From the NCBI GenBank assembly GCA_902760415.1, contig CACWGK010000002.1:1-64000 (forward strand): 64,000 nt of DNA, given 5' to 3'. Position numbers and translations under genes: made by a program. The notes under the pieces were generated by a model. That model was not told the origin of the DNA and searched no databases. It worked only from the letters and a program-made list of their open reading frames with translations. This document shows, piece after piece, positions 24,753-33,679 of this stretch (positions are counted from its first letter, which is position 1; each line of letters starts with the position of its first letter). This DNA is from an uncultured Lachnospiraceae bacterium. GTDB taxonomy: Bacteria; Bacillota; Clostridia; Lachnospirales; Lachnospiraceae.

Positions 24753-27284
24753 TTACTCCGTCATCAGCTCCGTAACCGAAATCTTCTTAACCTTTCCGGC
24801 TGATATATATGTTGTCACATATACATAAAGTGATATCAAAACTATCACGATTGGTACCCAGAAGAATCTGATATCAAAGACCGTTCCAAAGGCCATCTTT
24901 AAAAATAACATCACAACCGGAAGTGCCAGAATTGTACCGGCTATGATAGCTGGTACTGCCACCGGCATCATCCTCACCACTATCTGCTTCCTTATATCCT
25001 TTGAAGTATATCCACAAGCCTTCTCTATACCCATGGCCTGTCTTTCCTTTTTGATAATGGATTCAATAAGGAAGTTCATAATGATAGATATTACGCCAAC
25101 AATTATGATCATCAATATTATAGAAAAAATCTGAGATATAACACTTAGACCACCCATTTGTGTATCCATCGTTTCACTAAATGAAGAAATCTCTGTAAGC
25201 TTAAATTTCCCACTATCTCCGGTTATGATCTTATCGCCAACCTTTATGGCATAGCTCACATTACTAACTCCATATTTAGATTTAAGCAGAGCCATCTGTT
25301 CATCAGCCTTCGCTTTAATTCTTTCCTCGCGAGAGCCTTCTTCCTGAGACTTTTCAACTGTGTCTTCTACACTTCCATATTCTTCTGTCAATCTGTCCTT
25401 AAGCTCTGCCTCGCTAACACCATCCGCAGCATATACGAACACATAATTTAAACACTCTGAAGGGGACATAAATTGTTCAAAACCATCTAAGGTAAGATAT
25501 CCATCCATTCCACCGTTAATAAATACATTCGTCGTGCCTGATATGATAAAGCTTTTTTCTATATTGTTATATTTTAAAAGTACGCTGTCTCCAACACTTA
25601 GATTATATTTCTCCGCCATACCGGTTCCTATCATAATTTCATTTTCATGAATCGGGAATCTACCCTCAGAAATATAGAGATTTTCCAGCTCATCATAGTC
25701 CTCGTAGGCAAAGGATTGAAATGTATCATTATCATTTCCATTTATACTGAATCCCATATTGGCTCTAAGAAGCACACACTTTCTCACATCTTCTCTAGTG
25801 GAGATTTCCTGCATTACCGAATCAAAATCAGTTCCCTTATCAAATCCAACCATAAGCGCCTTTTCAACACCGGCGATATTAAGGAAAACCGCACCTCTGT
25901 CTCTAAAAATATCAGCCAGATAGATGCAAAATGTAATCACAAGGGAAGCTGCCACGATACATATAAAGAGTCCAACATTTTGTCTGGCATTTGCAAATAG
26001 CCCCTTAAATCCAAGTCTACTATTGATATCTGATTTTGTTTTATCAAGCGGAAATACATTTCTTCCGAAATGATGGGTTCTGATTCCTTTTCTGAAAGCC
26101 ACAACCGGTGGGTACTTCTTAATTTTCCGAGCTTTAAAGAGAGCGGTTATGAGAATTAAAAATATAAGTAATACCGCCGGAACAAGAAGAAGATAAACTT
26201 TTCCTGTTACAACAAAGTTATGACCTGTAAATACCTGCAATAGTCTTGTCATAAGCGGATCGGTCGACAGTATCAACACTCCTCCTATTATCACACCTAT
26301 CATACCAATTAGCAGATATTCATAAATGTATGCTCCCGATATCTCTCTTGATCTATATCCTAAGGCTTCAAGGACACCAATTGATTCCATCTGATCTTCA
26401 ATATCATTTGTAATTTTATGCCTTATCATAAAGATACACGAAACAGCAGTAACTAAAGATACAAATGCTATTATCGCCATTATTATATCTATAACAGATG
26501 TTGACGCGAGTTTTTCAGTATAGTAATCATAACAAAATAAGAATAAAGATTCCCCGGATACATCTTCAAATTTCTTCTGAAAGTCATTAATAAGTTTTTC
26601 TTTTTCATCGTAGCTAGTGATAGTTCCATCCTTTGTATTGAAAGCAAGCATCTTATGTTCCGGAACTACCGCGCTCATCATATCGTAGTCTTCCTCAGTA
26701 AGGACACATTTGATTCCATTACTATAACCTGCCGAAAGTCCTGACTCATAAAATCCAGCTATCTGAAATGGATAATCCTTACCACCGATTACCAGCATCA
26801 GTTCATCGCCTTCAGAAAAATCCAAAGCATATTTCAGATAATATGGCACCCATATAGGATGTTCAAAGCTTTCAAGTTTTTCATCAGAAAGAGATGTTTT
26901 CTTCTCGAATTGTTCCAGTTTGCTTTCATCACCTTCATCTACAAACATGGCCTGAAACTGTGCTGAAGAACCATCATCCTTCCTATAGGAAACTGATGTT
27001 GAAGTATCAAACTGAAGTGAGTCAAAGACGAAGGTCTCAGTAACACGTTCGTCATCCTCGACTATTTCACCATACTCATTCTTATAGCTATTTCCGGGAA
27101 ACATAATCATATAGTCGTAGCTTCCTGTCTTCTCGAACATTTCATCAAACATCCTGTCGGCTTTTTCTATGTTAATGATACCGATTCCAAGAAGGGCCAT
27201 GCTGATCATAATAAGGAAGATTATGACGAAGGATTCCTTCTTGTGCTTTTTTATATTAAATAAAGATAATCGTAGTATTTTCAT
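24753..27284 (-). CDS. ABC transporter permease, FtsX/MacB type with two FtsX domains
   Basis: 843 residues. An N-terminal helix (17-37) is followed by a large outside domain (40-265) and three helices at about 267-390. A fourth helix (about 432-452), a second outside domain (455-700) and three closing helices (about 715-830) follow. Two FtsX domains in one chain is the arrangement of BceB-like and lipoprotein-type permeases that expel or detoxify peptides. It starts 3 bp after the ATPase gene stop, so the two make one transporter. The neighbouring hydrolase and two-component genes suggest defence against envelope-acting compounds; the substrate is inferred only broadly. Confidence 0.88.
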   Translation of the reverse strand: MKILRLSLFNIKKHKKESFVIIFLIMISMALLGIGIINIEKADRMFDEMFEKTGSYDYMIMFPGNSYKNEYGEIVEDDERVTETFVFDSLQFDTSTSVSYRKDDGSSAQFQAMFVDEGDESKLEQFEKKTSLSDEKLESFEHPIWVPYYLKYALDFSEGDELMLVIGGKDYPFQIAGFYESGLSAGYSNGIKCVLTEEDYDMMSAVVPEHKMLAFNTKDGTITSYDEKEKLINDFQKKFEDVSGESLFLFCYDYYTEKLASTSVIDIIMAIIAFVSLVTAVSCIFMIRHKITNDIEDQMESIGVLEALGYRSREISGAYIYEYLLIGMIGVIIGGVLILSTDPLMTRLLQVFTGHNFVVTGKVYLLLVPAVLLIFLILITALFKARKIKKYPPVVAFRKGIRTHHFGRNVFPLDKTKSDINSRLGFKGLFANARQNVGLFICIVAASLVITFCIYLADIFRDRGAVFLNIAGVEKALMVGFDKGTDFDSVMQEISTREDVRKCVLLRANMGFSINGNDNDTFQSFAYEDYDELENLYISEGRFPIHENEIMIGTGMAEKYNLSVGDSVLLKYNNIEKSFIISGTTNVFINGGMDGYLTLDGFEQFMSPSECLNYVFVYAADGVSEAELKDRLTEEYGSVEDTVEKSQEEGSREERIKAKADEQMALLKSKYGVSNVSYAIKVGDKIITGDSGKFKLTEISSFSETMDTQMGGLSVISQIFSIILMIIIVGVISIIMNFLIESIIKKERQAMGIEKACGYTSKDIRKQIVVRMMPVAVPAIIAGTILALPVVMLFLKMAFGTVFDIRFFWVPIVIVLISLYVYVTTYISAGKVKKISVTELMTE

Positions 27285-27287
27285 TTT

Positions 27288-28043
27288 TTACCATCCCATC
27301 CTCTCCAGAAACTCTGACAGCTTAGCTCTACGTTCTTTTACATCGTCCTCGCCGTAGGCTGGCATTTCGTAGTCGCCTACTACTCCACCGTCTCGAAGGT
27401 AGAGGACTCTTGTGCCGCGAAGGGCTGTCTTAAGGTCGTGGGTTACCATGACGATTGACTGTCCATTCTTATGTACTTCTGAGAAAATGTCCAGAACATC
27501 TTTTGATGATGCTGAGTTAAGCTGTCCTGTTGGCTCATCTGCGAAGAGTATCTTCGGATCATTTATTATGGCTCTTACGATTCCAACTCTCTGTGCTTCT
27601 CCACCGGACAACTGATTTGGATATTTCTTCCAGTCTTCTTCTGATAGCCCCACCTTCTTAAGCAGGTCCTTAGCTTTCTGAACAAGTTCAGGTGAATTCT
27701 TTTGTACTATCAGCGCACCTGTAAGTACATTATCCAGAACTGTCTGATTCTCCAGGAGATATACACTCTGGAAGACGAAACCACAGTTGCCTCTTCTAAA
27801 TACCGCAAGCTCATCATTTGAGTAGTCCTGAATCTCCGTGTCTCCGAAGAATACCTTTCCCATATTCGGTTTATCCATTCCAGACAAGGCATAGAGAAGT
27901 GTAGACTTACCAGATCCTGACGAACCCATGATGATTGTGAAGTCACCTTCTCTTATTTCCAGATCTAAGTTCTTAATAACGTGTTGCTGCACGCCTCCAT
28001 TGGAAAATGATTTACAAAGCTTTTCTGTTCTTAAAATATTCAT
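27288..28043 (-). CDS. ABC transporter ATP-binding protein, MacB/LolD type
   Basis: 251 residues. Walker A is GSSGSGKST at about 40-48, the signature is LSGGEAQRVGI at about 144-154, Walker B is ILFADEPTG, and the H loop is VMVTHD. The Q loop is FQSVYLLENQTV. This branch pairs with FtsX-type permeases, here the next gene, 3 bp away. The start ATG 28043 follows AAGGAG. The upstream region holds a long hairpin (28061-28147) and two 11-bp-spaced repeats expected for an OmpR-type regulator. Confidence 0.93.
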   Translation of the reverse strand: MNILRTEKLCKSFSNGGVQQHVIKNLDLEIREGDFTIIMGSSGSGKSTLLYALSGMDKPNMGKVFFGDTEIQDYSNDELAVFRRGNCGFVFQSVYLLENQTVLDNVLTGALIVQKNSPELVQKAKDLLKKVGLSEEDWKKYPNQLSGGEAQRVGIVRAIINDPKILFADEPTGQLNSASSKDVLDIFSEVHKNGQSIVMVTHDLKTALRGTRVLYLRDGGVVGDYEMPAYGEDDVKERRAKLSEFLERMGW

Positions 28044-28060
28044 TGCTTTACTCCTTAAAT

Positions 28061-28147
28061 AAAGAAACCATATATTCTACAATTCATTATGACAATCCAT
28101 GCATTCCCAGATTGTCATCTTATGGTTGTAGTATATATGGTTTCTTT
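28061..28147 (-). terminator. Long imperfect hairpin upstream of the ABC exporter
   Basis: Arms of about 37 bases (AAAGAAACCATATAT and beyond) match except for a few positions around a 12-base loop. Each side is flanked by A or T runs, so it could end transcripts on either strand. It most likely ends the CPBP gene transcript and might also act in the leader of the ABC exporter genes. Confidence 0.6.
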
Positions 28148-28173
28148 TTTATCTTCTTTATCGAAGATTTATT

Positions 28174-28193
28174 AAATTCTTATCAAATTCTTA
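28174..28193 (-). promoter_or_regulatory. 11-bp-spaced direct repeat, probable response-regulator site
   Basis: AAATTCTTA occurs at 28174-28182 and 28185-28193, exactly 11 bp apart. This is the spacing of OmpR/PhoB-family regulator sites. It lies about 130 bp before the ABC exporter start; a regulator of that family is encoded in the same block. Confidence 0.5.
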
Positions 28194-28270
28194 ACTAATT
28201 TTTTAAACTATTCAGGTATCTGAAGACCTTATCTCAGAGTTGCATTTGTAAGTGCTTTTGATAGATTAGT

Positions 28271-29215
28271 CTATCCATTGTAGGTCTTTCCTTTTTCTCC
28301 TCTCATCACCATCACAGCCATAATCACAGCAAAGATTACCATTGGAATCATTCCTAGTATGCCATTTGCAGCAGGTCCTAGAATCATCAGCTTACTTGCT
28401 TTTTCTTCAGCATTCATATTCCAAAAACTGAGCGGTACATTAGCCACTGCATTAAATACCCCATGCAAAAGTGCTGGGAACCATATACATTTTGTTTTAT
28501 CATAAATAATCTCATGTAGCATTCCATTCACTATACAATTAATCGAGAAAACTATAAGTCCAAGTACAGGAGTACCAAGATAATTAGTGCCATATTCATA
28601 TCCGCCAATTAGCATTATAGGGAAATGAAATGCCGCCCAGATAACTCCACCTATAATCCAGGTTGATACTCTTCCAAATCCTTTTCTAAGTTCCGTATAA
28701 AGAAAACCTCTCCAGCCGGCTTCCTCCCCAACTGCAACGAACATATTTATAAATCCGGCATATGTTACAGACGCAATCAATATAATTCCGGCATATAATC
28801 TAGGAGTAATACCCTGAGACTCAAGCTGCCCTATCATATCTACTCCCAAATCCTCACTCTGTTTTCTTAGATATGATGAAGCAGTAGAATCAAAAAGATC
28901 CGGATAAAGAACATAAAACAGCACTGCTCCAAGTATTACAACTACTGCCGGAACAAGTATAGCCCAGAAAATCCATCTGACATTGCCCTTTAATCTCGGT
29001 TTCCATCCCATACCTTTAAGCGTCTTATTCAAGATGAATGCAATCAAAAGAGGCACATACATAGCTATAACCATTCCGATTCTAAAAACACTATTTCCAG
29101 CCTTCCCCGGATTCTTCACATAATATATAGATACGGGTATCTCAATTGCCCATGCAATTATATATGTAATAACAACAAACTTTATAATTTTTTTCTTATC
29201 CATTTTATCGTTCAT
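28271..29215 (-). CDS. CPBP-family intramembrane metalloprotease-like protein
   Basis: 314 residues with about eight membrane helices. The family motifs are all present: EEAGWRGFLYTEL (motif 1), GVIWAAFHFPIM (motif 2) and LLHGVFNAVANV (motif 3). The conserved Glu, Arg and His residues would form the active site. Family members include Rce1-like prenyl-CAAX proteases and bacterial bacteriocin self-immunity proteins. It is last in a group with the ABC permease (34 bp upstream) and ATPase under the GntR-controlled promoter. That placement suggests peptide processing or immunity linked to that exporter, which is inference. Confidence 0.87.
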   Translation of the reverse strand: MNDKMDKKKIIKFVVITYIIAWAIEIPVSIYYVKNPGKAGNSVFRIGMVIAMYVPLLIAFILNKTLKGMGWKPRLKGNVRWIFWAILVPAVVVILGAVLFYVLYPDLFDSTASSYLRKQSEDLGVDMIGQLESQGITPRLYAGIILIASVTYAGFINMFVAVGEEAGWRGFLYTELRKGFGRVSTWIIGGVIWAAFHFPIMLIGGYEYGTNYLGTPVLGLIVFSINCIVNGMLHEIIYDKTKCIWFPALLHGVFNAVANVPLSFWNMNAEEKASKLMILGPAANGILGMIPMVIFAVIMAVMVMRGEKGKTYNG

Positions 29216-29249
29216 TTTAGTTTCCTTTCTAGGTACCTAATACATTATG

Positions 29250-30881
29250 TCAACCAAATTTCTGAATATCAAATCTGCTTATCTTGCTATAAAATACCCA
29301 GCAGATAGTACTCATAACTACTATATAACCAACGCTAAGTAAATGATGAGCCGACCCTGTCATTACTACTGCACCACCTGCAAAAAGAATAAGTGGAAGT
29401 ACTCCAAGCATGCTGAGTCCTGTAGCCGCACCCTGCTTAACTACTTCTGTTTCATTTTCCCAGTTAAACTTAGGGAACTTCAGATTACACATCATTCCAA
29501 GAAGTACTGAGTAAAGAATTGCAAGTCCCGGTACTAATATCAACCAAAGCCTCTCAAGTGGCCCAGCATTTACAGTAAAGAGAAGTATTATCTCCATAAG
29601 TGCATAGAACGGTGCCACAAAAATCAGATTGAAAAGTATCTTTGCCCCAAGAATATCCTTCGTACTAAGCGGCATGGTTCTTACTATCCACCAGTTCTTT
29701 CCTTCCATGGATACACTTGATGCTGTAAGTGTCATCACGCAGAAAACCAGGGCGAGCATATAAGGAATAGCATTTTCAAACTTCATATCTATCGGAAGTT
29801 CTCCTGCACTCTTCATGATCTTATCTATATCTACGAAGCCTAAAGCCACAGCAAATACTACTGCCATAACCGGACCAACTATCGTATTAGATACATATAT
29901 TCCTGATGAAAAATATCTTGATGCCTCTTTCTTGATCAGAGCCTTCATCACAGATTCTTTCTTAAGCTCTGAGATGCTGTAATCTCTATGTGCCTCTGTA
30001 ACAAAAAGTCTGCGAGAAATACCGAAGAAATATTTTCCAATTATCAAACTCGTCAGTATTATTACTGCTAGAGAAATGAGTGCATATACTGCAAGCTCAG
30101 CAAAGTCAGTATTTGTCAGCATTTCTCCCACTATCTTTACAGGAAGAAATGCATTCTCAAAACTAACCATCTTCTCACTGATCATACGTGAAAGCTCAGC
30201 ATTTATCTCTTCATTTAATTCTTTTCTCTCTGCAAGACTACTTACCGTTCCAACTCCTGCCTTAGATGAGATAATACCGCTTACTGCAAATGAACCTATA
30301 ACAACTACAAGCACAAGTATTACCTCGGTTAGAACCTTATGACGGTTCCTTGCTATAATTGCTGCAAAAATAATTCCAACCCATGCTGCTATAGCTGTTG
30401 GAAGTATAGGACTTACTATGCATACAGGAAGAATAGAGATATAAAACATAACTCCGCATCCTGTCTTGATACCATAAACAATCATAGAAGGGATGATTAC
30501 AGCAAGTCCAACGATCAGATTATCAAAATACATTCTGAAAACTCTTGATGCTACTATGCTCTTTCCATCAATCGGAAGTGCTGATACCATTTCCAGATCA
30601 CTTTCCCTGTAGATAGCAGCCTTTGCTCTATAGATTCCAACAGCCAGGTTAATCATTCCAGCGAGAGCAAAGTATAAAACTGGAATATACTTAGTAGCTC
30701 CAATCTTCCCAAGAAGAATGCTCTGCATAACTACATATCCTGCAAGAAATAAGTACAGAACCAAGAGAACTCCAAAGAGAAAGCCCTTCTGCTTCTTTAC
30801 TGCAGGATCCTTCACATGACGCAGTTCATTTATTCCAAGAAAATTAATTAATTCCATTTTTATAAGAGTACGAATATTCAT
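29250..30881 (-). CDS. ABC exporter membrane subunit, about twelve helices
   Basis: 543 residues with about twelve membrane helices in two halves. The N-terminus (MNIRTLIKMELINFLGINELRHVKDPAVKKQKGF) is cytoplasmic. The family is the poorly characterised permease paired with CcmA-like ATPases in Gram-positive bacteria. It lies 44 bp after the ATPase gene and is co-transcribed. A loop of about 60 residues around positions 215-265 (SLAERKELNEEINAELSRMISEKM) is probably cytoplasmic. No substrate can be assigned. Confidence 0.8.
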   Translation of the reverse strand: MNIRTLIKMELINFLGINELRHVKDPAVKKQKGFLFGVLLVLYLFLAGYVVMQSILLGKIGATKYIPVLYFALAGMINLAVGIYRAKAAIYRESDLEMVSALPIDGKSIVASRVFRMYFDNLIVGLAVIIPSMIVYGIKTGCGVMFYISILPVCIVSPILPTAIAAWVGIIFAAIIARNRHKVLTEVILVLVVVIGSFAVSGIISSKAGVGTVSSLAERKELNEEINAELSRMISEKMVSFENAFLPVKIVGEMLTNTDFAELAVYALISLAVIILTSLIIGKYFFGISRRLFVTEAHRDYSISELKKESVMKALIKKEASRYFSSGIYVSNTIVGPVMAVVFAVALGFVDIDKIMKSAGELPIDMKFENAIPYMLALVFCVMTLTASSVSMEGKNWWIVRTMPLSTKDILGAKILFNLIFVAPFYALMEIILLFTVNAGPLERLWLILVPGLAILYSVLLGMMCNLKFPKFNWENETEVVKQGAATGLSMLGVLPLILFAGGAVVMTGSAHHLLSVGYIVVMSTICWVFYSKISRFDIQKFG

Positions 30882-30925
30882 TATTCAGCCTCCAAATCTT
30901 TCCAAGTCACTATCATAATTAATTA

Positions 30926-31633
30926 CTAAACACTCTCCATAAAGAGTTCTTCCAAGGACTCTCCATCCTTAACAACTTCATTCATCATTCCGCTTGTCAG
31001 AAGTTTTCCGCTCTTTATGATTGCCACCTTGTTACAGAGCTTCTCAGCAACTTCAAGTACATGTGTTGAGAAGAATATCGCACTTCCCTGCTCTGTCATC
31101 TCTCTCATTATCTCCTTCAGGATAAAAGCTGCTTTAGGATCAAGTCCTACAAAGGGTTCATCCATTATTAGGAGTTTCGGGCTATGAAGAAGTGCCGATA
31201 TTATAACCAGCTTCTGCTTCATACCATGAGAATATGACGATATCAGATCACCAAGAGAACCGGTAATCTCAAACTTATCTGCATATTCTGTAATCTTCTG
31301 CTCACGCTCTGTGGCAGATACATTGTAGATATCTGCAACAAACTGAAGATACTGAATACCAGTCATAAATTCATATATATCAGGATTATCAGGGATATAT
31401 GCTATCCTCCTCTTAACCTCCATGGGATTATCCTTGATATTTATTCCATCAATTACGACTTCGCCCTTATCAAACTCGTGTATTCCAGTAATAGCCTTGA
31501 GAAGTGTTGTCTTACCAGCTCCATTATGTCCGATAAATGCGTAAATATCACCAGCTTCGACATTTATGGATATATCCCTTATTCCCTTATCTGTTCCTTT
31601 ATAAATCTTATCTAAGTTCTTTATAACTAACAT
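30926..31633 (-). CDS. ABC exporter ATP-binding protein (CcmA type)
   Basis: 235 residues from ATG 31633 (MLVIKNLDKIYKG), preceded by GAGGT. A longer frame to 31687 begins inside the operator and is rejected. Walker A is GHNGAGKTT, the signature SYSHGMKQKL, and Walker B LLIMDEPFVGLDP; the H loop is FFSTH. It is first gene of the exporter unit with the permease and probably the CPBP gene. It is controlled through the large palindrome at 31646-31698 by the YtrA-type GntR protein encoded at 33239. Confidence 0.93.
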   Translation of the reverse strand: MLVIKNLDKIYKGTDKGIRDISINVEAGDIYAFIGHNGAGKTTLLKAITGIHEFDKGEVVIDGINIKDNPMEVKRRIAYIPDNPDIYEFMTGIQYLQFVADIYNVSATEREQKITEYADKFEITGSLGDLISSYSHGMKQKLVIISALLHSPKLLIMDEPFVGLDPKAAFILKEIMREMTEQGSAIFFSTHVLEVAEKLCNKVAIIKSGKLLTSGMMNEVVKDGESLEELFMESV

Positions 31634-31645
31634 ATCTTTTACCTC

Positions 31646-31712
31646 AAAACCGTGTATTGTTTGTATTATCTTTTGTAATACAAACAATACACGGTTTTTA
31701 TCGTCTTGTCAA
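31646..31712 (-). promoter_or_regulatory. GntR-controlled promoter with a perfect 23-bp-arm palindrome
   Basis: On the minus strand TTGACA (31712-31707), 17 bp, TATTGT (31689-31684). The palindrome has perfect 23-base arms (31646-31668 and 31676-31698) with a 7-base centre. Its core TTTGTATT-N9-AATACAAA (31660-31684) recurs in front of the GntR gene with the same offset from the promoter. Because it lies downstream of the -10 box, it would also form a strong hairpin in the message leader. Confidence 0.75.
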
Positions 31713-31737
31713 GAAAAATCGAAACCAGGGTAAATCA

Positions 31738-31779
31738 AATAAAAAAGGCCGTGTATCAATCACATAGTACACGGCCTTT
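31738..31779 (-). terminator. Terminator of the GntR / DUF1648-like transcript
   Basis: The perfect 12-bp stem AAAGGCCGTGTA/TACACGGCCTTT (31744-31755 with 31768-31779) is followed on the minus strand by a T run. It separates the GntR-DUF1648 unit from the ABC exporter unit. Confidence 0.9.
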
Positions 31780-31788
31780 GGAGGTTTG

Positions 31789-33219
31789 TTATTCAGATAT
31801 ATGTTCTACCACTTCATTATAAACTTTCTGAGTTTCTTCGTCACTCGGTGCATTTATATAATATTTCTTTCCATCAGCTCTGATAACTATATAAGCTTTT
31901 GTATCTAAATCAAGAAATGATATACAACCACTTTCATCATCTATCGAATATTTTCCTTTATACTTCGGCTCCATATCATATCCACTCTCCTTGCGAAGCT
32001 TAAGACTACTTGAGTCAGAACCTAAAGATATATCCTCTATATCACTTATAGAAATAGCGTAGTCATCCTTCATCTGATGACATATGACATTTCCATCTTC
32101 AACTCGAACTACCATCGGTGTCTGACTAAGCACTCCAATATATGCAAGCATGACAAATGTAAATATCACTAGAAGTATTGAGAAGGCACCTATAAATTTA
32201 CCAATCGGGTGCGCCATATTTACAGTAGATCCGACACCTACCCTCTTAGTAATATTCAGCCGCTTATCATCTGGATTATAATATATCTGTCCAAGTATCC
32301 AGTTATCATCATCATCTATCTCAACTGAGGTTTCCTTCTTATACCTCTTCTCTATCTGTTTCTGTCTCTTGGCATAAATATATATTCCTATCATAATAGC
32401 AAACATATATACCGCATACACTGCAAGATACAAAATCTGATAATCCCATATACTCATCATTATCATCATAATGAGTATAATGGCAGTATTAATCCATGTG
32501 AACAAGACTATGAAGTCAGCCATATTTTTCTTTTTGGCTCTATTATAGTTAGCATTAATGTCACTATCCTCAGATATGACTTCATTTCTGATTCCATCCA
32601 TCATAAATGCAATAGGGATAAGCATAAGACTAATAAAGAGCAGTGCTCCAGTCATTCCTGTCATGAGCATAGCCTGGTATGTATGCTGTCCAGGAAGTAA
32701 TCCAACTAGCTTCACTACTCCTATACGCTCAAGAAGAGCTACTAAGAAGAATACTGTAGCAATAATACTAGGCACTATGATTCTTGATTTTTTAAGAGCA
32801 TGAATGGCTCCAGCACCTTTCAGGTCTGTATATACCACTCCTTTTTTCGAAGCAATTCCGAGTTCACGTTTTAGACTCTTCATCTCACTATTGCCCTTTG
32901 TAAATGGGACTAACATCAGTACCAGATCAACAAAGACAAAAAATGACCATGCTATAAGTCTGATAGAAAAGTCAGGAATAAAACAAAAAAGCACCATAAG
33001 AATAAGAGAGATAATAAGCAGCCATTTTGCATATTTCCTGCAGGTAGATGCTATATCATCTACTCTTTCAGCCGCCTTCTCTTCCTTAAACTCAGCGCGA
33101 TTTAGTACTCCAAATATATATTTCTTATCTCTCCACTTAGCTGGATACTCATAAAGATAAATGAATAAAATGCTTGGCACCATTATCACCAGCATTATAA
33201 TATTAAACATTATACCCAT
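31789..33219 (-). CDS. Multi-helix membrane protein, DUF1648/DUF5808-like
   Basis: 476 residues with about nine membrane helices in the first 345. A cytoplasmic segment around 290-320 (QIEKRYKKETSVEIDDDDNWILGQIYYNPDDKRLNITKR) resembles the DUF5808 motif, with its WILGxIYYNPxD and hydrophobic continuation. A soluble C-terminal domain (about 365-476) folds like a PH-type domain (VRVEDGNVICHQMKDDYAISISDIEDISL). It lies 19 bp after the GntR gene and forms a two-gene unit with it. Such pairs are common in clostridia, but what the protein does is not known. Confidence 0.75.
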   Translation of the reverse strand: MGIMFNIIMLVIMVPSILFIYLYEYPAKWRDKKYIFGVLNRAEFKEEKAAERVDDIASTCRKYAKWLLIISLILMVLFCFIPDFSIRLIAWSFFVFVDLVLMLVPFTKGNSEMKSLKRELGIASKKGVVYTDLKGAGAIHALKKSRIIVPSIIATVFFLVALLERIGVVKLVGLLPGQHTYQAMLMTGMTGALLFISLMLIPIAFMMDGIRNEVISEDSDINANYNRAKKKNMADFIVLFTWINTAIILIMMIMMSIWDYQILYLAVYAVYMFAIMIGIYIYAKRQKQIEKRYKKETSVEIDDDDNWILGQIYYNPDDKRLNITKRVGVGSTVNMAHPIGKFIGAFSILLVIFTFVMLAYIGVLSQTPMVVRVEDGNVICHQMKDDYAISISDIEDISLGSDSSSLKLRKESGYDMEPKYKGKYSIDDESGCISFLDLDTKAYIVIRADGKKYYINAPSDEETQKVYNEVVEHISE

Positions 33220-33238
33220 ATCTTATGCCTTTCTAAAA

Positions 33239-33598
33239 TCAGTAGTACTCATCAACAAGTTTCAGTATATCCTTCTTCGATACTCCCGAAAGTCTTGCCT
33301 CCGATACAATTCGCTTAAGCTCAGTCTTATTTTCTTCACTAAGCACACCTGACTTACTGATACTCTCTCTCACACGGGCACCATTTTTCCTGTCAGTTAA
33401 TATATACCCCTCAGACTTAAGCAACTGATACACCTTACTCACAGTCATGGTATTAATACCCATTTCAAGAGCAAGTGCCCTAACTGTCGGAAGCTGCTCT
33501 CCTGGCGCCAGTTCGCCACTCGAGATTCCGATCACTATCTGGTTTCGTATCTGCATATAGATAGGCACATCTGAATATTCATCTATCTTTATTACCAT
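33239..33598 (-). CDS. GntR-family transcription regulator, YtrA subfamily
   Basis: 119 residues, the short YtrA form. The winged helix-turn-helix is at 10-75 (IYMQIRNQIVIGISSGELAPGEQLPTVRALALEMGINTMTVSKVYQLLKSEGYILTDR). A short C-terminal helical stretch takes the place of an effector-binding domain. The start ATG 33598 follows AAGGGGA. YtrA-type regulators repress ABC exporter operons until an antibiotic or peptide is sensed. Here the same operator lies before its own gene and before the ABC operon at 31633, so it should repress both. Confidence 0.93.
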   Translation of the reverse strand: MVIKIDEYSDVPIYMQIRNQIVIGISSGELAPGEQLPTVRALALEMGINTMTVSKVYQLLKSEGYILTDRKNGARVRESISKSGVLSEENKTELKRIVSEARLSGVSKKDILKLVDEYY

Positions 33599-33616
33599 AA
33601 TGCAATCCCCTTAATT

Positions 33617-33669
33617 TTTGTATTGCTTGATATAATACAAAAGATACATCAGATTGCATTTAATGTCAA
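33617..33669 (-). promoter_or_regulatory. GntR autoregulated promoter and operator
   Basis: On the minus strand TTGACA (33669-33664), 17 bp, TATCTT (33646-33641), with the operator TTTGTATT-N9-AATACAAA at 33617-33641. The operator edge shares one base with the -10 box, exactly as in the ABC promoter at 31660-31712. Confidence 0.75.
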
Positions 33670-33679
33670 ATGAGTAACA

